DNA from: Orlajensenia flava
GTDB taxonomy: Bacteria > Actinomycetota > Actinomycetes > Actinomycetales > Microbacteriaceae
Reading direction: 5' to 3'
Assembly: GCF_004801905.1 (NCBI RefSeq)
Contig: NZ_SSSN01000003.1
Span: 744,001-808,000 of the forward strand
Length of the DNA stretch: 64,000 nt
Below are positions 8,599-18,789 of this stretch, piece after piece (within the stretch, counting starts at the first letter, position 1; every line of letters begins with the position of its first letter). Position numbers and translations under genes: made by a program. Under the pieces are notes generated by a model. It saw nothing but the letters and a program-made list of their open reading frames with translations. It did no database searches and had not been told where the DNA came from.

Positions 8599-9984
8599 TC
8601 AGTCCTGATCGGGAAGGATGGCCGCGAGTGCGTCGGCGTCGACGGTGCCCACGGCGGCCAAGGAGAGCGGTTTGGCGGCGAGCTCCGCTGCGAGATGCTG
8701 GACGTCTTCCGCCGTGACCAGGGCAACACGTCGCAGCCCCTCGTCGAGGTCGGCGAACTCGGCCTGGGTGATCTCCGAGCGGCCGAGGCGGGTCATGCGC
8801 GTGTCGGAGTCCTCCAGCGCGAGTGCGGATGCCCCGGCGATCTGGCCGACGGCGCGCTGCATCTCGGCATCCGTCACACCCGCCGACGCGAGCCTGTCCA
8901 GCTCGGCGAGCATGAGCTCGGCCACCTGAGGGGCTTTCGCGGGCGAGCAGCCGGCGTACATGCCGAACACGCCAGCGTCGGAGTAGGCCGGTGCGAACGA
9001 GTAGACGGAGTAGGCCAGCCCGCGCTTCTCGCGGACCTCTTGGAAGAGCCGCGAGGACATTCCGCCGCCGAAGATCGAGTTCATGACGCTCATCGTCATC
9101 CGCCGGTCGTCGGTGGCGACCAGGCCCGGCGTGCCCAGGAACATGTTGATCTGCTCGAGTGGACGGTCGACGACCACCACGCGCGAGCCCCGTTCGATGG
9201 TCGCCGGCTCGGCCGAGCGGCGGGCGACCGGTGCCGCGACGACATCCAGGTCCCAGCCGGCCGCCTCGAGCGAGCGCACGACGGTGGCGACGAGTTCGTC
9301 GTGGTCGACCGCGCCGGCTGCGGTCACGACGAGGTCCTGCGGTCGGTAGTTGGCCCGGTAGTGCTCCCAGACGGCCGAGCGGGTGACCGCCTCGATCGTC
9401 TCGGGGCTGCCGCCGATCGGGCGGCCGAGCGGATGCGAACCGAAGACGGCCTCGAAGAAACGCTCATTCGCGACATCGGCCGGGTCGTCCTCGGCCATCG
9501 AGAGCTCCTCCAGGATGACGCCGCGCTCGTTCTCGAACTCGGTCTCGTCCAGGAGCGACGAGGTGAGCATGTCGGTGAGCACCTCGGCGGCCATCGGCAG
9601 GTCCTGATCACGGACCTTGGCGTAGTAGCAGGTGTACTCCTTGGCGGTCATCGCGTTGTGCTCACCGCCGACAGCGTCGAACGAGATGGCGATGTCGAGC
9701 GCGCTGCGAGCCGTCGTGCCCTTGAACAGCAAGTGCTCGAGGAAGTGGGTGGACCCGAACGTCGCCGGGTGCGCATGGATGCCGTGCGTGGCCGGGATCG
9801 CGGGCAGCTCGTCGCGGGATCCGACGGCCACCCAATAGCCGATGGTCGCGCTGCGCGAGCCGGGAACCTGCTCGGTGAGGATGCGCACGCCGCTCGGCAG
9901 GACCGAACGTCGCACGAGGGTGTCACCGGATGCGGTGAATGTCAGTTCGGCCTGGCCGAGCGGGAGGTCGACTGCACCGTTCAT
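8599..9984 (-). CDS. M16 family zinc metallopeptidase (pitrilysin/MPP-like)
   Basis: 461 aa. The inverted zinc motif HFLEH (in STHFLEHLLFKGT) and the distal Glu in ENERGVILEELSM are present, followed by the second M16 fold with GGGMSSRLFQEVREKRGLAY. In Microbacteriaceae this protease usually follows pnp; here they are about 19 kb apart. The start is the ATG after GGGAGGA, three codons inside the longest frame. A His/Pro/Ala-rich stretch of ~13 residues (LPAIPATHGIHAHPAT) sits just before the zinc motif, where relatives have a short turn. Confidence 0.92.
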   Translation of the reverse strand: MNGAVDLPLGQAELTFTASGDTLVRRSVLPSGVRILTEQVPGSRSATIGYWVAVGSRDELPAIPATHGIHAHPATFGSTHFLEHLLFKGTTARSALDIAISFDAVGGEHNAMTAKEYTCYYAKVRDQDLPMAAEVLTDMLTSSLLDETEFENERGVILEELSMAEDDPADVANERFFEAVFGSHPLGRPIGGSPETIEAVTRSAVWEHYRANYRPQDLVVTAAGAVDHDELVATVVRSLEAAGWDLDVVAAPVARRSAEPATIERGSRVVVVDRPLEQINMFLGTPGLVATDDRRMTMSVMNSIFGGGMSSRLFQEVREKRGLAYSVYSFAPAYSDAGVFGMYAGCSPAKAPQVAELMLAELDRLASAGVTDAEMQRAVGQIAGASALALEDSDTRMTRLGRSEITQAEFADLDEGLRRVALVTAEDVQHLAAELAAKPLSLAAVGTVDADALAAILPDQD

Positions 9985-10040
9985 TCCTCCCACTCTAGAC
10001 GAGCACGCCGACAGCGGGCGGGGTTGCCGCGGGGGTTGCC

Positions 10041-11093
10041 TCAGACGCTCGCGCGGTCGAGATCGAGCATGTCGGCGCGCGTGAGGGTCACGCGTGGAGC
10101 TCCCATGATCGAGTGGAGCTCCATGATGGAGCGCGCACCGGTCACGGGCGCCACGACGCCGCGCTTGGTGAGCAGCCAGGCCAGGGCGACGGTCGGTGCC
10201 GAGACACCGTACTCGCCGGCGATGCGGTCGAGGACGACGAAGATGCGGTGAGCGCGTCGGTTCAGCTGGTTGGTGACGCGCCCGGGTCGTGAGTCCTCGG
10301 GGAAGCTGTCATTGGCACGCGGGCTGCCGGCGAGGGTGCCGTGGGCGAGCGGGCTGGAGGGGAACACCGCCATCCCCTGAGCGGCCGCCACGAGGGAGAT
10401 GCTCGACTCGTATCCGAGCCGCTCGACGAGGTTGTACGGCGTCTGGACCGCGCGGAAGAACGGCAGGCCATTGGCGGCAAGAACGCGAGCCTGGAACAGA
10501 CGCTCCGCGCTGAACCCGGCCGCGCCGATCTCGTTCACCTTGCCGGCGCGCACGAGGGCGTCGATCGCGCCGAGGCTCTCTTCGAGCTCGACCGGGGCAT
10601 CGGGCGACTCGCGCAGGAACAGCAGGTCGATGCGCTCGACACCGAGGCGGCGCAGCGAGGCGTCCACGCCGGCGCGGATGTTCGCGGGAGCGATGCCGGG
10701 GAAGTCGGTGCCGCCGCCGACCGTGGTGGCCAGGAGCATGTCGTCGCGGCATCCGCGCGCCTTGAGCCACGCGCCCACGAGCTGCTCGCTGGGCCGCGCG
10801 ACCACGGCGTCGACGGAATCGATGAGGTTGCCGCCGGCCTCGCGGTAACGGTCGAGCATGTCGACCGCCGTTCGCGTCTCGACGGTGCGGCCGAAGCGCT
10901 GCGCGCCCAGCGCCACCGGGTAGACCCACAGGTCGGTGTCGGGGATGCGGCGACGGGCCGGGGCGACCACCGGATAGATGCCGACGGGCCCCGAGAACAG
11001 CGACGGAACCGGCTCGGGCGTGGGGATGAGCAGCTCGGGCACGGTGAGGTCGGCAGGCAGCTGCGCCTGCGGTGCCTCGGCCGACTGCGTCAT
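10041..11093 (-). CDS. Aldo/keto reductase homologue with degenerate catalytic tetrad
   Basis: 350 aa with the overall AKR barrel (LWVYPVALGAQRFG, REAGGNLID, SLRRLGVERIDLLFL, GKVNEIGAAGFSAERL). Of the Asp-Tyr-Lys-His tetrad only the Asp of NLID is kept. The Tyr position reads DAVVA, the Lys position LATTVG instead of ATKVG, and the His position FLRESPD instead of (L/A)H. An N-terminal Pro/Glu-rich extension of ~45 residues precedes the barrel. It is probably not an ordinary oxidoreductase and may bind a nicotinamide nucleotide or a partner. SD AGGAGAGGGA before the ATG. No promoter-proximal partner. Confidence 0.8.
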   Translation of the reverse strand: MTQSAEAPQAQLPADLTVPELLIPTPEPVPSLFSGPVGIYPVVAPARRRIPDTDLWVYPVALGAQRFGRTVETRTAVDMLDRYREAGGNLIDSVDAVVARPSEQLVGAWLKARGCRDDMLLATTVGGGTDFPGIAPANIRAGVDASLRRLGVERIDLLFLRESPDAPVELEESLGAIDALVRAGKVNEIGAAGFSAERLFQARVLAANGLPFFRAVQTPYNLVERLGYESSISLVAAAQGMAVFPSSPLAHGTLAGSPRANDSFPEDSRPGRVTNQLNRRAHRIFVVLDRIAGEYGVSAPTVALAWLLTKRGVVAPVTGARSIMELHSIMGAPRVTLTRADMLDLDRASV

Positions 11094-11207
11094 TCCCTCT
11101 CCTCTGTTGGTCAGAGAGTAGGGCAGCCCTCAGACACTGCTCGACCGATTCGCGGCGTTGCTCCGAACTGTTATCGAAACGTTCGTTCTCGCCCCCGTCT
11201 TCGGGGG

Positions 11208-12017
11208 TCAGCGCCGGTCTGCGCGGCGGATGACCGCCTCCGCGTGGCGCAGCAGCGGGGCGTCGACCATGCGGTCGCCGTGCCGGAACACGCCATGCTC
11301 GGAGGCGGCCGCGGCGATGATCTCCCGCGCGCGCTCCACCTCGTCATCGTCGGGACGGTAGGCATCGCGGATGACGACGACCTGGCTCGGATGGATGCAC
11401 GCGGTCGCCGCGAACCCGCTCGCCGCCGCGTCCTCGGCCTCTTCGGTCAACCCGGCGACGTCGGCGATGTCGAGGTGAACGGTGTCGATTGCGGCGATGC
11501 CCGCCGCCCCCGCCGCGAGCAGGATGGCGGAGCGGGCGTGCAGCGCGAGCGGCCGATACGAACCGTCGGCTCGACGGCTGCCGGTTCCGCCGAGGGAGGC
11601 GACCAGGTCCTCCGCTCCCCACATGAGTCCGACCACGTTCGGCTCCGCGGCGATCGCGGGCGCGGCCAGTACCCCGCGGGCGGTCTCGCATAGAGCCAGC
11701 ACCTGCAGGCCGGACACGGCTCGCATCTGCTCGGCCGACTCGGCCTTCGGCACCATGACGTAGCGGTAGGCCGTCGCCTCGACCGCTGAGAGGTCGGCCT
11801 GCGCGTCGTGGCTGCCGATGGGGTTGATGCGCACGATCGTGCGGTCGGGGTCGAGCTGCATCGACACCAGGCACTCCCGGGCGTACTCGCGGTCGTCGTG
11901 GCCGACGGCATCCTCGAGGTCGATGATGACCGCATCGGCGCGCTCGAGTGCCTTCTGGTAGCGCTCCGGCCGGTCGCCGGGGCAGAACAGCAGTGCGGGT
12001 CCGAACGGCAGGCTCAC
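11208..12017 (-). CDS. HpcH/HpaI (CitE-like) CoA-ester lyase
   Basis: 269 aa. Seen: LLFCPGDRPERYQKAL, the metal-site residues in ADAVIIDLEDAVG and VRINPIG, VPKAES, LCETARGVLAAPAIA and MWGAEDLVASLG. Family members cleave or thioester-hydrolyse beta-hydroxyacyl-CoA compounds such as malyl-, citramalyl- or methylmalyl-CoA. Last gene of the leucine-type acyl-CoA operon; its GTG start overlaps the MaoC stop (GTGA). Confidence 0.9.
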   Translation of the reverse strand: MSLPFGPALLFCPGDRPERYQKALERADAVIIDLEDAVGHDDREYARECLVSMQLDPDRTIVRINPIGSHDAQADLSAVEATAYRYVMVPKAESAEQMRAVSGLQVLALCETARGVLAAPAIAAEPNVVGLMWGAEDLVASLGGTGSRRADGSYRPLALHARSAILLAAGAAGIAAIDTVHLDIADVAGLTEEAEDAAASGFAATACIHPSQVVVIRDAYRPDDDEVERAREIIAAAASEHGVFRHGDRMVDAPLLRHAEAVIRRADRR

Positions 12018-12490
12018 GGGTGCGCCCCCTCGCACCACACCAGCATGCTGCGAGACGCGGTCGCGACAACGACGTCGTCCTGGTTGCGCGCCGTGTGCGC
12101 GAGCACGACCACCCCCTGCCCAGGGCGAGAACTGGACAGCCGCCGCTCCAGCACCGTGCTCTCGCCGTAGAGGGTGTCGCCGACGAACACCGGATGCGGG
12201 AACGCCACCTCGCCGAATCCGAGGTTCGCGACCAACGTCCCGCGGGTGAGCTGCCCCACGGACATCCCCACGAGCGTCGACAGCGTGAAGAGCGAGTTGA
12301 CGAGGATGCGCCCGAACGGCTGCGTCGCCGCCCAGGCCGCGTCGAGGTGGAGCGGCTGTGGATTCATCGTGAGTGTCGTGAAGAGCACGTTGTCGGCATC
12401 CGTCACCGTCCTCCCGGGCCGATGCAGGTAGCGGGCGTCCTCGTCGAACTCCTCGTACCAGAGTCCGCGCTGCTCGACGTCGTGGGTCAC
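12014..12490 (-). CDS. MaoC-family hydratase
   Basis: 158 aa hot-dog fold enoyl-CoA hydratase. The hallmark pieces are NPQPLHLDAAWAA, the positions of the catalytic Asp/His, and FPHPVFVGDTLY. In the operon it likely hydrates the unsaturated product (methylglutaconyl-CoA type) of the carboxylase. GTG start with AGGAGG 6 nt upstream; 10 nt after the acyl-CoA dehydrogenase. Confidence 0.9.
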   Translation of the reverse strand: MTHDVEQRGLWYEEFDEDARYLHRPGRTVTDADNVLFTTLTMNPQPLHLDAAWAATQPFGRILVNSLFTLSTLVGMSVGQLTRGTLVANLGFGEVAFPHPVFVGDTLYGESTVLERRLSSSRPGQGVVVLAHTARNQDDVVVATASRSMLVWCEGAHP

Positions 12491-12500
12491 GAGCGTCCTC

Positions 12501-13667
12501 CTAGCCGGCGAGCCCGAGCTCGCGGGTGATGATCATGAGCTGCACCTCGGTGGTCCCCTCGCCGATCTCGAGGATCTTCGAGTCACGGTAATGCCGAGCG
12601 ACGGCGTTCTGGTTGAGGAAGCCGTAACCGCCGAAGATCTGCGTCGCATCGCGCGCGTTGTCCATGGCCGCCTCCCCTGAGACCATCTTGGCGATCGAGG
12701 CCTCCATCTTGAAAGGCCTGCCGGCCACGATCTTGCGAGCCGCGTCGTGCCAGGCCAGCCGTGCCTGGTGCACACGGGCCTGCATCTTCGCGATGGTGAA
12801 AGCGATGTGCTGGTTCGAACCGATGGTGGTGCCGAAGACCACGCGCTCCTTGGCGTAGCGCAGCGCCTCCTCGAGGCAGCCCTGGGCCGCTCCCGTGGCG
12901 AGGGCGGCGAACGCGACGCGTCCCTCGTCCAGGGTCTGCAAGAAGTTGGCGTAGCCGCGACCGCGATCCCCCAGCAGGTTCTCGCGGGGCACGCGGACGT
13001 TCTCAAGGGTGAGCGGATGAGTGTCGCTGGTGTGCCAGCCGACCTTGTCGTAGCTCGGCTCGACCGTGAATCCGGGGGTGGCGTTGGGCACGATGATCGT
13101 GGACAGCTCGGGTTTGGTCCGGCCGTCGCGACCGACCCGCTCTCCCGTGACCGCCGTGATGGTCACGATGCGAGTGATCGGGGTGCCCGAGTTGGTGATG
13201 AACTGCTTGGAGCCGTTGATGACCCACTCGTCGCCGTCGAGCACGGCCGTGGTCTCGGTGGCTCCGGCATCCGACCCCGCACGCGCCTCGGTAAGACCGA
13301 AGCCGGCCAGGGCGCGGCCGGCGATGAGGTCGGGCAGCCACTTCTCACGCTGGGCCGGCGAACCGTTGCGGTAGATGGGCATGATGCCCAGGCCGACGCC
13401 GGCTTCCAGGGTGACTCCGATCGACTGGTCCACCCGGCCGAGCGCCTCGACGGCCAGACACAGCTGGAAGTAGTCCTTGCCCTGACCGCCGTACGTCGTC
13501 GGGAACGGCAGCCCGAAGAGGCCCATCTCCCCCATCTGCGCGATGATCTCCATCGGCAGGCGACGCTGGGTGTCGTACTCGTAGGCGGCCGGAGCGACCA
13601 CGGTGTCGGCGAAGTCGCTGACACGGTCGTAGAGGTCCTGCTCCTCGGTGCTGAGGTCGTAGTTCAT
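12501..13667 (-). CDS. Acyl-CoA dehydrogenase (isovaleryl-CoA dehydrogenase context)
   Basis: 388 aa FAD enzyme that introduces the alpha-beta double bond into an acyl-CoA. Seen: [13 protein letters not shown] (FAD/substrate), [15 protein letters not shown] and the C-terminal [20 protein letters not shown] then [12 protein letters not shown] carrying the catalytic Glu in MCAD-like position. Placement between biotin carboxylase and MaoC implies isovaleryl-CoA or a related branched substrate. Start ATG overlaps the upstream stop (ATGA). Confidence 0.93.
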   Translation of the reverse strand: MNYDLSTEEQDLYDRVSDFADTVVAPAAYEYDTQRRLPMEIIAQMGEMGLFGLPFPTTYGGQGKDYFQLCLAVEALGRVDQSIGVTLEAGVGLGIMPIYRNGSPAQREKWLPDLIAGRALAGFGLTEARAGSDAGATETTAVLDGDEWVINGSKQFITNSGTPITRIVTITAVTGERVGRDGRTKPELSTIIVPNATPGFTVEPSYDKVGWHTSDTHPLTLENVRVPRENLLGDRGRGYANFLQTLDEGRVAFAALATGAAQGCLEEALRYAKERVVFGTTIGSNQHIAFTIAKMQARVHQARLAWHDAARKIVAGRPFKMEASIAKMVSGEAAMDNARDATQIFGGYGFLNQNAVARHYRDSKILEIGEGTTEVQLMIITRELGLAG

Positions 13668-15646
13668 GAGGGGGTCTCCTCTTTCTCGCTGGTGGTTGCG
13701 CTCGTGGCGCTGGTGATCGGGGTGACGGATGCGATGAGCTGGTCGCGGCTGACGAGCCCGCCGACGCGGACGTCGAGGTGGACGATGCCGACGGTCGGGG
13801 CGGTGACACGGTGTTCCATCTTCATGGCCTCGATGCTGGCGATCGGCGCGCCCTCCTCGACGTGGTCACCGTCGGCGACGTGGACCGCCACGACGGTGCC
13901 GGGCATCGGGGACCGCACCTCGGGCGCCACGCCTCCGGTTTCACGACGGACGGCGGCCAGCGACCGGGTCAGGCGGGCGGCGCGGTCGAGGACGGCGAGT
14001 TGAAAGCTCGCTCCGTTGGCGTGGACCCAGACGGACGCACCGTCGCGCACGATGGTGACGCGCTGATCGAGTAGCGCAGACGCGGAGCCCCGATCGGCGG
14101 GGACGTCGCGGGTCGCCCTGCCTTCGGGAGTGTCGAACTCGAGAGTCAGGGAGCGAGGCCGGTCGGCTCCGATGCGCCACCCACTCCGCTGGCGCCAGAG
14201 GGGCGCAGCGCGGCCGGGAGCCTCGACATCCGCCGCCGCAATGGTCTCGGCCACGACCGCGAGGAGCGCGTCATCGGGAACGGCCGGCTCGAGCGCCGGC
14301 AGGCGGTCGATGAGCTCGGTGTCGAGCCGCCCGGCGCGTACGTCGTCGTCGGCCAGCAGGGAGCGCAGGAAGGCGATGTTGGTGTCGATGCCCAACACCA
14401 CGGTCTCGGCGAGCGCCGCATTGAGTCGATCGAGCGCTTCGGCTCGATCGGCTCCGAAGGCGATGACCTTCGCGAGCATGGGGTCGTAGTTGGCGCTCAC
14501 CACGCTGTCGACGTCGATGCCGCTGTCGACCCGCACACCCGCGGGCTCCCGGTACGCCAGGATTCGACCGGTCGAGGGAAGGAAGCCGCGCTCTGGGCTC
14601 TCGGCGTAGACGCGGGCCTCGATGGCGTGGCCGGTCACCCGCAGGTCGCCCTGCGTGAGCGAGAGCGGCAGCCCCGCCGCGATGTGCAGTTGCTCGGCGA
14701 CGATGTCGGTGCCCGTGACCGCCTCGGTGACCGGGTGCTCCACCTGCAGGCGGGTGTTCATCTCGATGAAGAAGAACGTCTCGGGGTCGCGCGCCGAGAC
14801 CAGGAACTCCACGGTTCCGGCTCCGCGGTAGTCGACGCTCCGGGCGGCATCGCAGGCCGCCCGTCCGATGCGCTCGCGGGTGGCAGCGTCGAGCAGGGGC
14901 GACGGCGCCTCCTCGATCACCTTCTGGTGACGGCGCTGCAACGAGCACTCGCGCTCGCCGAGATGGATGACGCCGCCGTGCGCATCCGCCAGCACCTGCA
15001 CCTCGATGTGACGCGGCTCCTCGATGAACCGCTCGAGCAGCAGGGTGTCGTCGCCGAACGATGAGGCGGCGACGCGCCGTGCGGTGGCGATGCCGTCGGC
15101 CAGCTCATCGGACGAGCGCACCAGCTGCATTCCCTTTCCGCCACCCCCGGCCGACGGCTTGATGAGCAGCGGGTATCCGACCCCCTCCGCTGCAGCGATG
15201 AGTCCGGCATCGTCGAGCGTCGGGTCGCTGACGCCCGGCACGACGGGCACGCCCGATTCGGCCACGTGCAGCTTGGCGCGGATCTTGTCGCCCATCACCG
15301 CGAGGGCGTACTCGTCGGGACCGATGAACACGATGCCCGCCTCGGCGCACGCGTGTCCGAACGCCGCGTTCTCGGACAGGAATCCGTAACCCGGGTGAAT
15401 CGCCTGCGCTCCGGTCGCCCGGGCGGCGTCGAGCACGGCGTCGATGTCGAGGTAGCTCGCGCGCGCGTCGGCCGGCCCGATGCGCACGGCGACATCCGCC
15501 AACCGGGTGTGGACGGCATCGGCATCGGCATCGCTGTAGACCGCGACGGAGCGGATGCCGAGGGCGCGGAGGGTGCGGATGACGCGCACGGCGATCTCGC
15601 CGCGATTGGCGATGAGGACGGTGTCGAAGAGGGGCACGGCGCTCAC
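13664..15646 (-). CDS. Acyl-CoA carboxylase alpha subunit (biotin carboxylase + BCCP)
   Basis: 660 aa. Domain order: biotin carboxylase N-domain ([19 protein letters not shown]), ATP-grasp with [10 protein letters not shown] and [14 protein letters not shown], a middle linker and a C-terminal biotinyl domain with the acceptor Lys609 in EAMKMEH. ATP-dependently carboxylates biotin for the carboxyltransferase encoded just upstream. The context (acyl-CoA dehydrogenase, MaoC, CitE) favours 3-methylcrotonyl-CoA carboxylase. GTG start overlaps the upstream stop (GTGA). The end overlaps the next gene by 4 nt. Confidence 0.94.
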   Translation of the reverse strand: MSAVPLFDTVLIANRGEIAVRVIRTLRALGIRSVAVYSDADADAVHTRLADVAVRIGPADARASYLDIDAVLDAARATGAQAIHPGYGFLSENAAFGHACAEAGIVFIGPDEYALAVMGDKIRAKLHVAESGVPVVPGVSDPTLDDAGLIAAAEGVGYPLLIKPSAGGGGKGMQLVRSSDELADGIATARRVAASSFGDDTLLLERFIEEPRHIEVQVLADAHGGVIHLGERECSLQRRHQKVIEEAPSPLLDAATRERIGRAACDAARSVDYRGAGTVEFLVSARDPETFFFIEMNTRLQVEHPVTEAVTGTDIVAEQLHIAAGLPLSLTQGDLRVTGHAIEARVYAESPERGFLPSTGRILAYREPAGVRVDSGIDVDSVVSANYDPMLAKVIAFGADRAEALDRLNAALAETVVLGIDTNIAFLRSLLADDDVRAGRLDTELIDRLPALEPAVPDDALLAVVAETIAAADVEAPGRAAPLWRQRSGWRIGADRPRSLTLEFDTPEGRATRDVPADRGSASALLDQRVTIVRDGASVWVHANGASFQLAVLDRAARLTRSLAAVRRETGGVAPEVRSPMPGTVVAVHVADGDHVEEGAPIASIEAMKMEHRVTAPTVGIVHLDVRVGGLVSRDQLIASVTPITSATSATTSEKEETPS

Positions 15647-17250
15647 ATCCGGAAGAGGCCGAAGGCCGGTTCGGGCAGAGGCGTGCGAGAGCACACGTCC
15701 AGTGCGAGGCCGAGAACCGTGCGCGTGTCGGCCGGATCGATGATGCCGTCGTCCCACAACCGCGCCGTCGAGTAGTACGGACTCCCCTGCGTCTCGTACT
15801 GCTCGCGGATGGGCGCGGTGAACGCGGCCTCGTCCTCGGCCGGCCAGTCCTGGCCGCGCGCCTCGAGCTGGTCGCGCTTCACGGTCGCGAGCACGGATGC
15901 CGCCTGCGCGCCCCCCATCACGCTGATGCGGGCACCCGGCCACATCCAGAGGAACCGCGGCGAGTAGGCCCGGCCGCACATCGAGTAGTTGCCCGCACCG
16001 AAGCTGCCGCCGATGACGACCGTGAGCTTCGGCACACGCGTGGTCGCGACGGCCGTCACCATCTTGGCTCCGTGCTTGGCTATGCCGCCCGCCTCGGCAT
16101 CGCGCCCCACCATGAAGCCCGAGATGTTCTGCAGGAACACCAGCGGGATTCCGCGCTGGTCGCACAGTTCGATGAAGTGGGCGCCCTTCATCGCGCTCTC
16201 ACTGAACAGCACCCCGTTGTTGGCGACGATGCCGATCGGATGCCCGTGAAGCCGCGCGAACCCCGTCACAAGGGTGTCGCCGTACTCCTTCTTGAACTCG
16301 TGGAATGCGCTGCCGTCGACGAGCCTCCCGATCACCTCACGCACGTCGTAGGGCTGCTGGACATCCGTCGGCACGAGGCCCGCGAGGTCGCCCTCGTCGA
16401 GAACGGGAGGTTCGACATCCGTCACCTCCCAGGCCGGCTCGCGCGGAGGCGGGACCGTGGCGATGATGTCGCGCACGATCGCGAGGGCGTGCTCGTCGTT
16501 CTCGGCGAGGTGGTCGGTGACCCCCGAGATGCGTGAGTGCAGCTCGCCTCCGCCGAGCTCCTCCGCCGTGACGACCTCGCCGATCGCGGCCTTCACCAGC
16601 GGCGGACCACCGAGGAAGATGGTGCCCTGGCCACGCACGATCACGGTCTCGTCGCTCATCGCCGGAACGTAGGCGCCGCCCGCGGTGCACGACCCCATCA
16701 CCGCGGACACCTGCGGGATGCGCTGGGCGCTCATGCGCGCCTGGTTGAAGAAGATGCGGCCGAAATGGTCGCGATCGGGGAACACCTCGTCCTGCTTCGG
16801 CAGGAAGGCGCCGCCCGAATCGACGAGGTACACGCACGGCAGCCGGTTCTCGAGGGCGATCTCCTGGGCGCGCAGGTGCTTCTTGACCGTGATCGGGTAG
16901 TAGGTTCCGCCCTTGACGGTCGCGTCGTTGGCGATGACGAGCACGTGGCGGCCGCCCACGAGGCCGATGCCCGAGATGACGCCCCCAGCCGGTGTCTCGT
17001 CGGGGTAGAGGCCATCGCCGGCCAGTGGCGCGATCTCCAGGAAGGGGCTGCCTTCGTCGAGCAACCGATCCACCCGCTCGCGGGGCAACAGCTTTCCGCG
17101 GGCCACATGACGTTCTCGGGACGACTCGGGTCCACCGAGGGCAGCGGTGGCGAGGCGATCGTGCAGGTCGGCGCGGAGGGCGGAGTTCTCGGCGGCCGCG
17201 CGCCGGGACGTCTCGCTCGCGGGATCGAACGTGCTCTGCAGGATGACCAT
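15643..17250 (-). CDS. Acyl-CoA carboxylase beta subunit (methylcrotonyl-CoA carboxyltransferase type)
   Basis: 535 aa with two crotonase-fold halves. Seen: [64 protein letters not shown] and [20 protein letters not shown], all typical of MCC-beta rather than of propionyl-CoA carboxylase. First gene of the five-gene acyl-CoA operon. The ATG at 17250 follows GGAGAGG; two earlier Met codons are in frame (17265, 17274). Transcription probably starts from the TATAAT box at 17304-17309, flanked by operators. Confidence 0.93.
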   Translation of the reverse strand: MVILQSTFDPASETSRRAAAENSALRADLHDRLATAALGGPESSRERHVARGKLLPRERVDRLLDEGSPFLEIAPLAGDGLYPDETPAGGVISGIGLVGGRHVLVIANDATVKGGTYYPITVKKHLRAQEIALENRLPCVYLVDSGGAFLPKQDEVFPDRDHFGRIFFNQARMSAQRIPQVSAVMGSCTAGGAYVPAMSDETVIVRGQGTIFLGGPPLVKAAIGEVVTAEELGGGELHSRISGVTDHLAENDEHALAIVRDIIATVPPPREPAWEVTDVEPPVLDEGDLAGLVPTDVQQPYDVREVIGRLVDGSAFHEFKKEYGDTLVTGFARLHGHPIGIVANNGVLFSESAMKGAHFIELCDQRGIPLVFLQNISGFMVGRDAEAGGIAKHGAKMVTAVATTRVPKLTVVIGGSFGAGNYSMCGRAYSPRFLWMWPGARISVMGGAQAASVLATVKRDQLEARGQDWPAEDEAAFTAPIREQYETQGSPYYSTARLWDDGIIDPADTRTVLGLALDVCSRTPLPEPAFGLFRM

Positions 17251-17287
17251 CCGGCGCCTCTCCATCGACGGCACCGAGCATTCCAGT

Positions 17288-17328
17288 GAACGCTCGCTAA
17301 CTCATTATAGGTTAACGCTCGCTAACCG
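17288..17328 (-). promoter_or_regulatory. Promoter and twin operators of the acyl-CoA carboxylase operon
   Basis: A consensus TATAAT -10 (complement of 17304-17309) sits between two copies of one motif: 17288-17303 (GAACGCTCGCTAACTC) and 17311-17328 (GTTAACGCTCGCTAACCG). The second copy runs into the last codons of the upstream TetR gene. A matching sequence stands before the TetR gene at 18827, so that repressor is the likely ligand. Confidence 0.72.
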
Positions 17329-17884
17329 AAACGACAAGCGCTCGCTGCAGGATGTCGACGCCGTAGTCGAAGGCCGCGTCGATGTCTCCGCCGAGCTGGA
17401 ACGACCCCGAGAGCTCCATACCCAGGAACCCGTTGGCCCAGGAGGTGATGGTGCGGGCGGCCTCGAGGGCGTGCTGCTCCCCGACGACGGATGCCGCAGC
17501 GTCGATGATCGGGGCGCTCGTCGCGGCCAGAGTCTCGCGAGCCGGTCGGGAATCCTCGGGGAGCGGACCGACCGATACCGCGTACGCCACCGGGAACTCG
17601 TGGGCGAACGCGCGGAACTCCCGCGCCACGGCCGCGACCACGTCGTCTCGGCTCACCGACACGCGAGCTCGTTCGAGGCGGACGGCCAACTCGACGAGCG
17701 TGGCCTCGACGACGAGGCCGACGAGAGCGTCGCGATTGCGCACGCGCTTGTAGAGCGACGGAGCCTTGACTCCGACGCGGTCGGCGACGGCCTGCATGGT
17801 GAGTCCGTCCGCTCCCGAGCGTTCGAGGATGCCGCGCGCGGCGCTCACGATCAGTTCGAGTGATGTGCGATCGGGGGTGGGCAT
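17312..17884 (-). CDS. TetR-family regulator (WHG-like C-domain)
   Basis: 190 aa. The N-terminal HTH is LELIVSAARGILERSGADG with the recognition helix around VADRVGVKAPSLYKRVRNR, and the C-domain has the GFLGMELSGSF segment of the WHG/TetR_C_33 group. Start ATG chosen because AAGGAGGAG lies 4 nt upstream. Divergent from the metallo-hydrolase gene at 17965 and probably its repressor through the TAGCCA sites between them. Its last codons overlap the operator of the downstream carboxylase operon. Confidence 0.88.
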   Translation of the reverse strand: MPTPDRTSLELIVSAARGILERSGADGLTMQAVADRVGVKAPSLYKRVRNRDALVGLVVEATLVELAVRLERARVSVSRDDVVAAVAREFRAFAHEFPVAYAVSVGPLPEDSRPARETLAATSAPIIDAAASVVGEQHALEAARTITSWANGFLGMELSGSFQLGGDIDAAFDYGVDILQRALVVSVSER

Positions 17885-17895
17885 CCGCTCCTCCT

Positions 17896-17936
17896 TGGCT
17901 ATTGACATTAGCCATCATAGCTATGTACCGTAGCCA
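17896..17936 (+). promoter_or_regulatory. TGGCTA/TAGCCA operator cluster between TetR and metallo-hydrolase
   Basis: TGGCTA (17896-17901) and TAGCCA (17909-17914) form an inverted repeat with a 7-nt spacer. The palindrome ATAGCTAT lies at 17917-17924 and a third TAGCCA at 17931-17936. The position between divergent genes suggests an autoregulated TetR site. Confidence 0.6.
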
Positions 17937-17964
17937 TCGTCAACCATTCGACTTGGAGATCGAC

Positions 17965-18675
17965 ATGCAACTCGCACCGGGACTGCACCGCATCGGCAAC
18001 GACATCGTGGCCTGCTACCTCGTCGTGACCGATGACGGCATCACGCTCATCGACGCCGGCCTGCCCGGCCAGTGGAAGGACCTGCAGGCGGAGCTCGCCT
18101 CGCTCGGTCGTCCGCTGTCCGACATCCGCGGCATCGTGCTCACCCACGGCGACTCCGACCACATCGGCTTCGCCGAGCGTCTTCGCGCCGAGCTCGGAAT
18201 ACCCGTCTTCGTCGGGGAGGCGGATGCAGCACGCGCCCGCGGCGAGGAGTCCACGTCGCCGGCGTGGGGACACTTGCGCATCGGCGCGACGCTCGCCTTC
18301 ATCGCCTACGCCGTGAGGAAGGGCGGCAGGACGCGGCATCTCACCGAGGTGATTCCCGTCCATGACGGCGAGGTGCTGGCGTTGCCGGGTTCGCCCGAGG
18401 TGATCGCGCTTCCGGGACACTCGCCGGGCAGCATCGGCGTACTCGTCCGCTCCGTCGATGCGGTGTTCGTGGGGGACGGTCTCACCACGCGGCACGTGCT
18501 CACCGGCGGTGTCGGGCCGGCTCCCGCTCCCTTCACGGACGACCCGGCCGGCGCACTCGATTCGCTCGATCGGCTCGCCGCCGTCGACGTCCGCTGGGTG
18601 CTGCCCGGACACGGCACGCCCTGGGATGGCGGCACGGCGGAGGCGGTCCGTCGCGTGCACGCCGCCGCCGGTTGA
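17965..18675 (+). CDS. Metallo-beta-lactamase fold hydrolase
   Basis: 236 aa. The zinc motif THGDSDHIGF (HxxxDH), the downstream LPGHSPGSIGV and VFVGDGL metal ligands, and the terminal LPGHGTPW are all present, so the dinuclear site looks intact. Start ATG with GGAG 6 nt upstream. Divergent from and probably repressed by the neighbouring TetR. Members act as lactonases, thioesterases or glyoxalase II-like enzymes; no specific substrate can be assigned. Confidence 0.88.
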   Translation: MQLAPGLHRIGNDIVACYLVVTDDGITLIDAGLPGQWKDLQAELASLGRPLSDIRGIVLTHGDSDHIGFAERLRAELGIPVFVGEADAARARGEESTSPAWGHLRIGATLAFIAYAVRKGGRTRHLTEVIPVHDGEVLALPGSPEVIALPGHSPGSIGVLVRSVDAVFVGDGLTTRHVLTGGVGPAPAPFTDDPAGALDSLDRLAAVDVRWVLPGHGTPWDGGTAEAVRRVHAAAG

Positions 18676-18700
18676 GGAGCGAGCAGCGAGCCCTCCTGCT

Positions 18701-18747
18701 GCTGGCTGAGTAGCGCGCGAGCGCAGCGAGCCCGCGTATCGAAACCC
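18701..18747 (+). repeat. Dispersed intergenic repeat, copy 1 of 2
   Basis: A 47-bp element beginning GCTGGCTGAGTAGCGCGCGA and ending CGTATCGAAACCC. A second copy is at 54756-54800. Both directly follow a plus-strand gene in the same orientation. Related strings are common in Microbacteriaceae intergenic DNA. The flanking GAGCGAGCAGCGAGC upstream may be a partial copy. Confidence 0.7.
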
Positions 18748-18789
18748 TCATTCAGCCCTCCCGCCGGGTTGCCTGTCCCGCCGGTTTCG

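Noticed and set aside
8578-10251. 557-codon plus-strand open frame opposite the M16 and AKR genes
   Set aside because: Antisense shadow: translation is Arg/Gly/His-rich with no family match, while the minus strand codes clear proteins.
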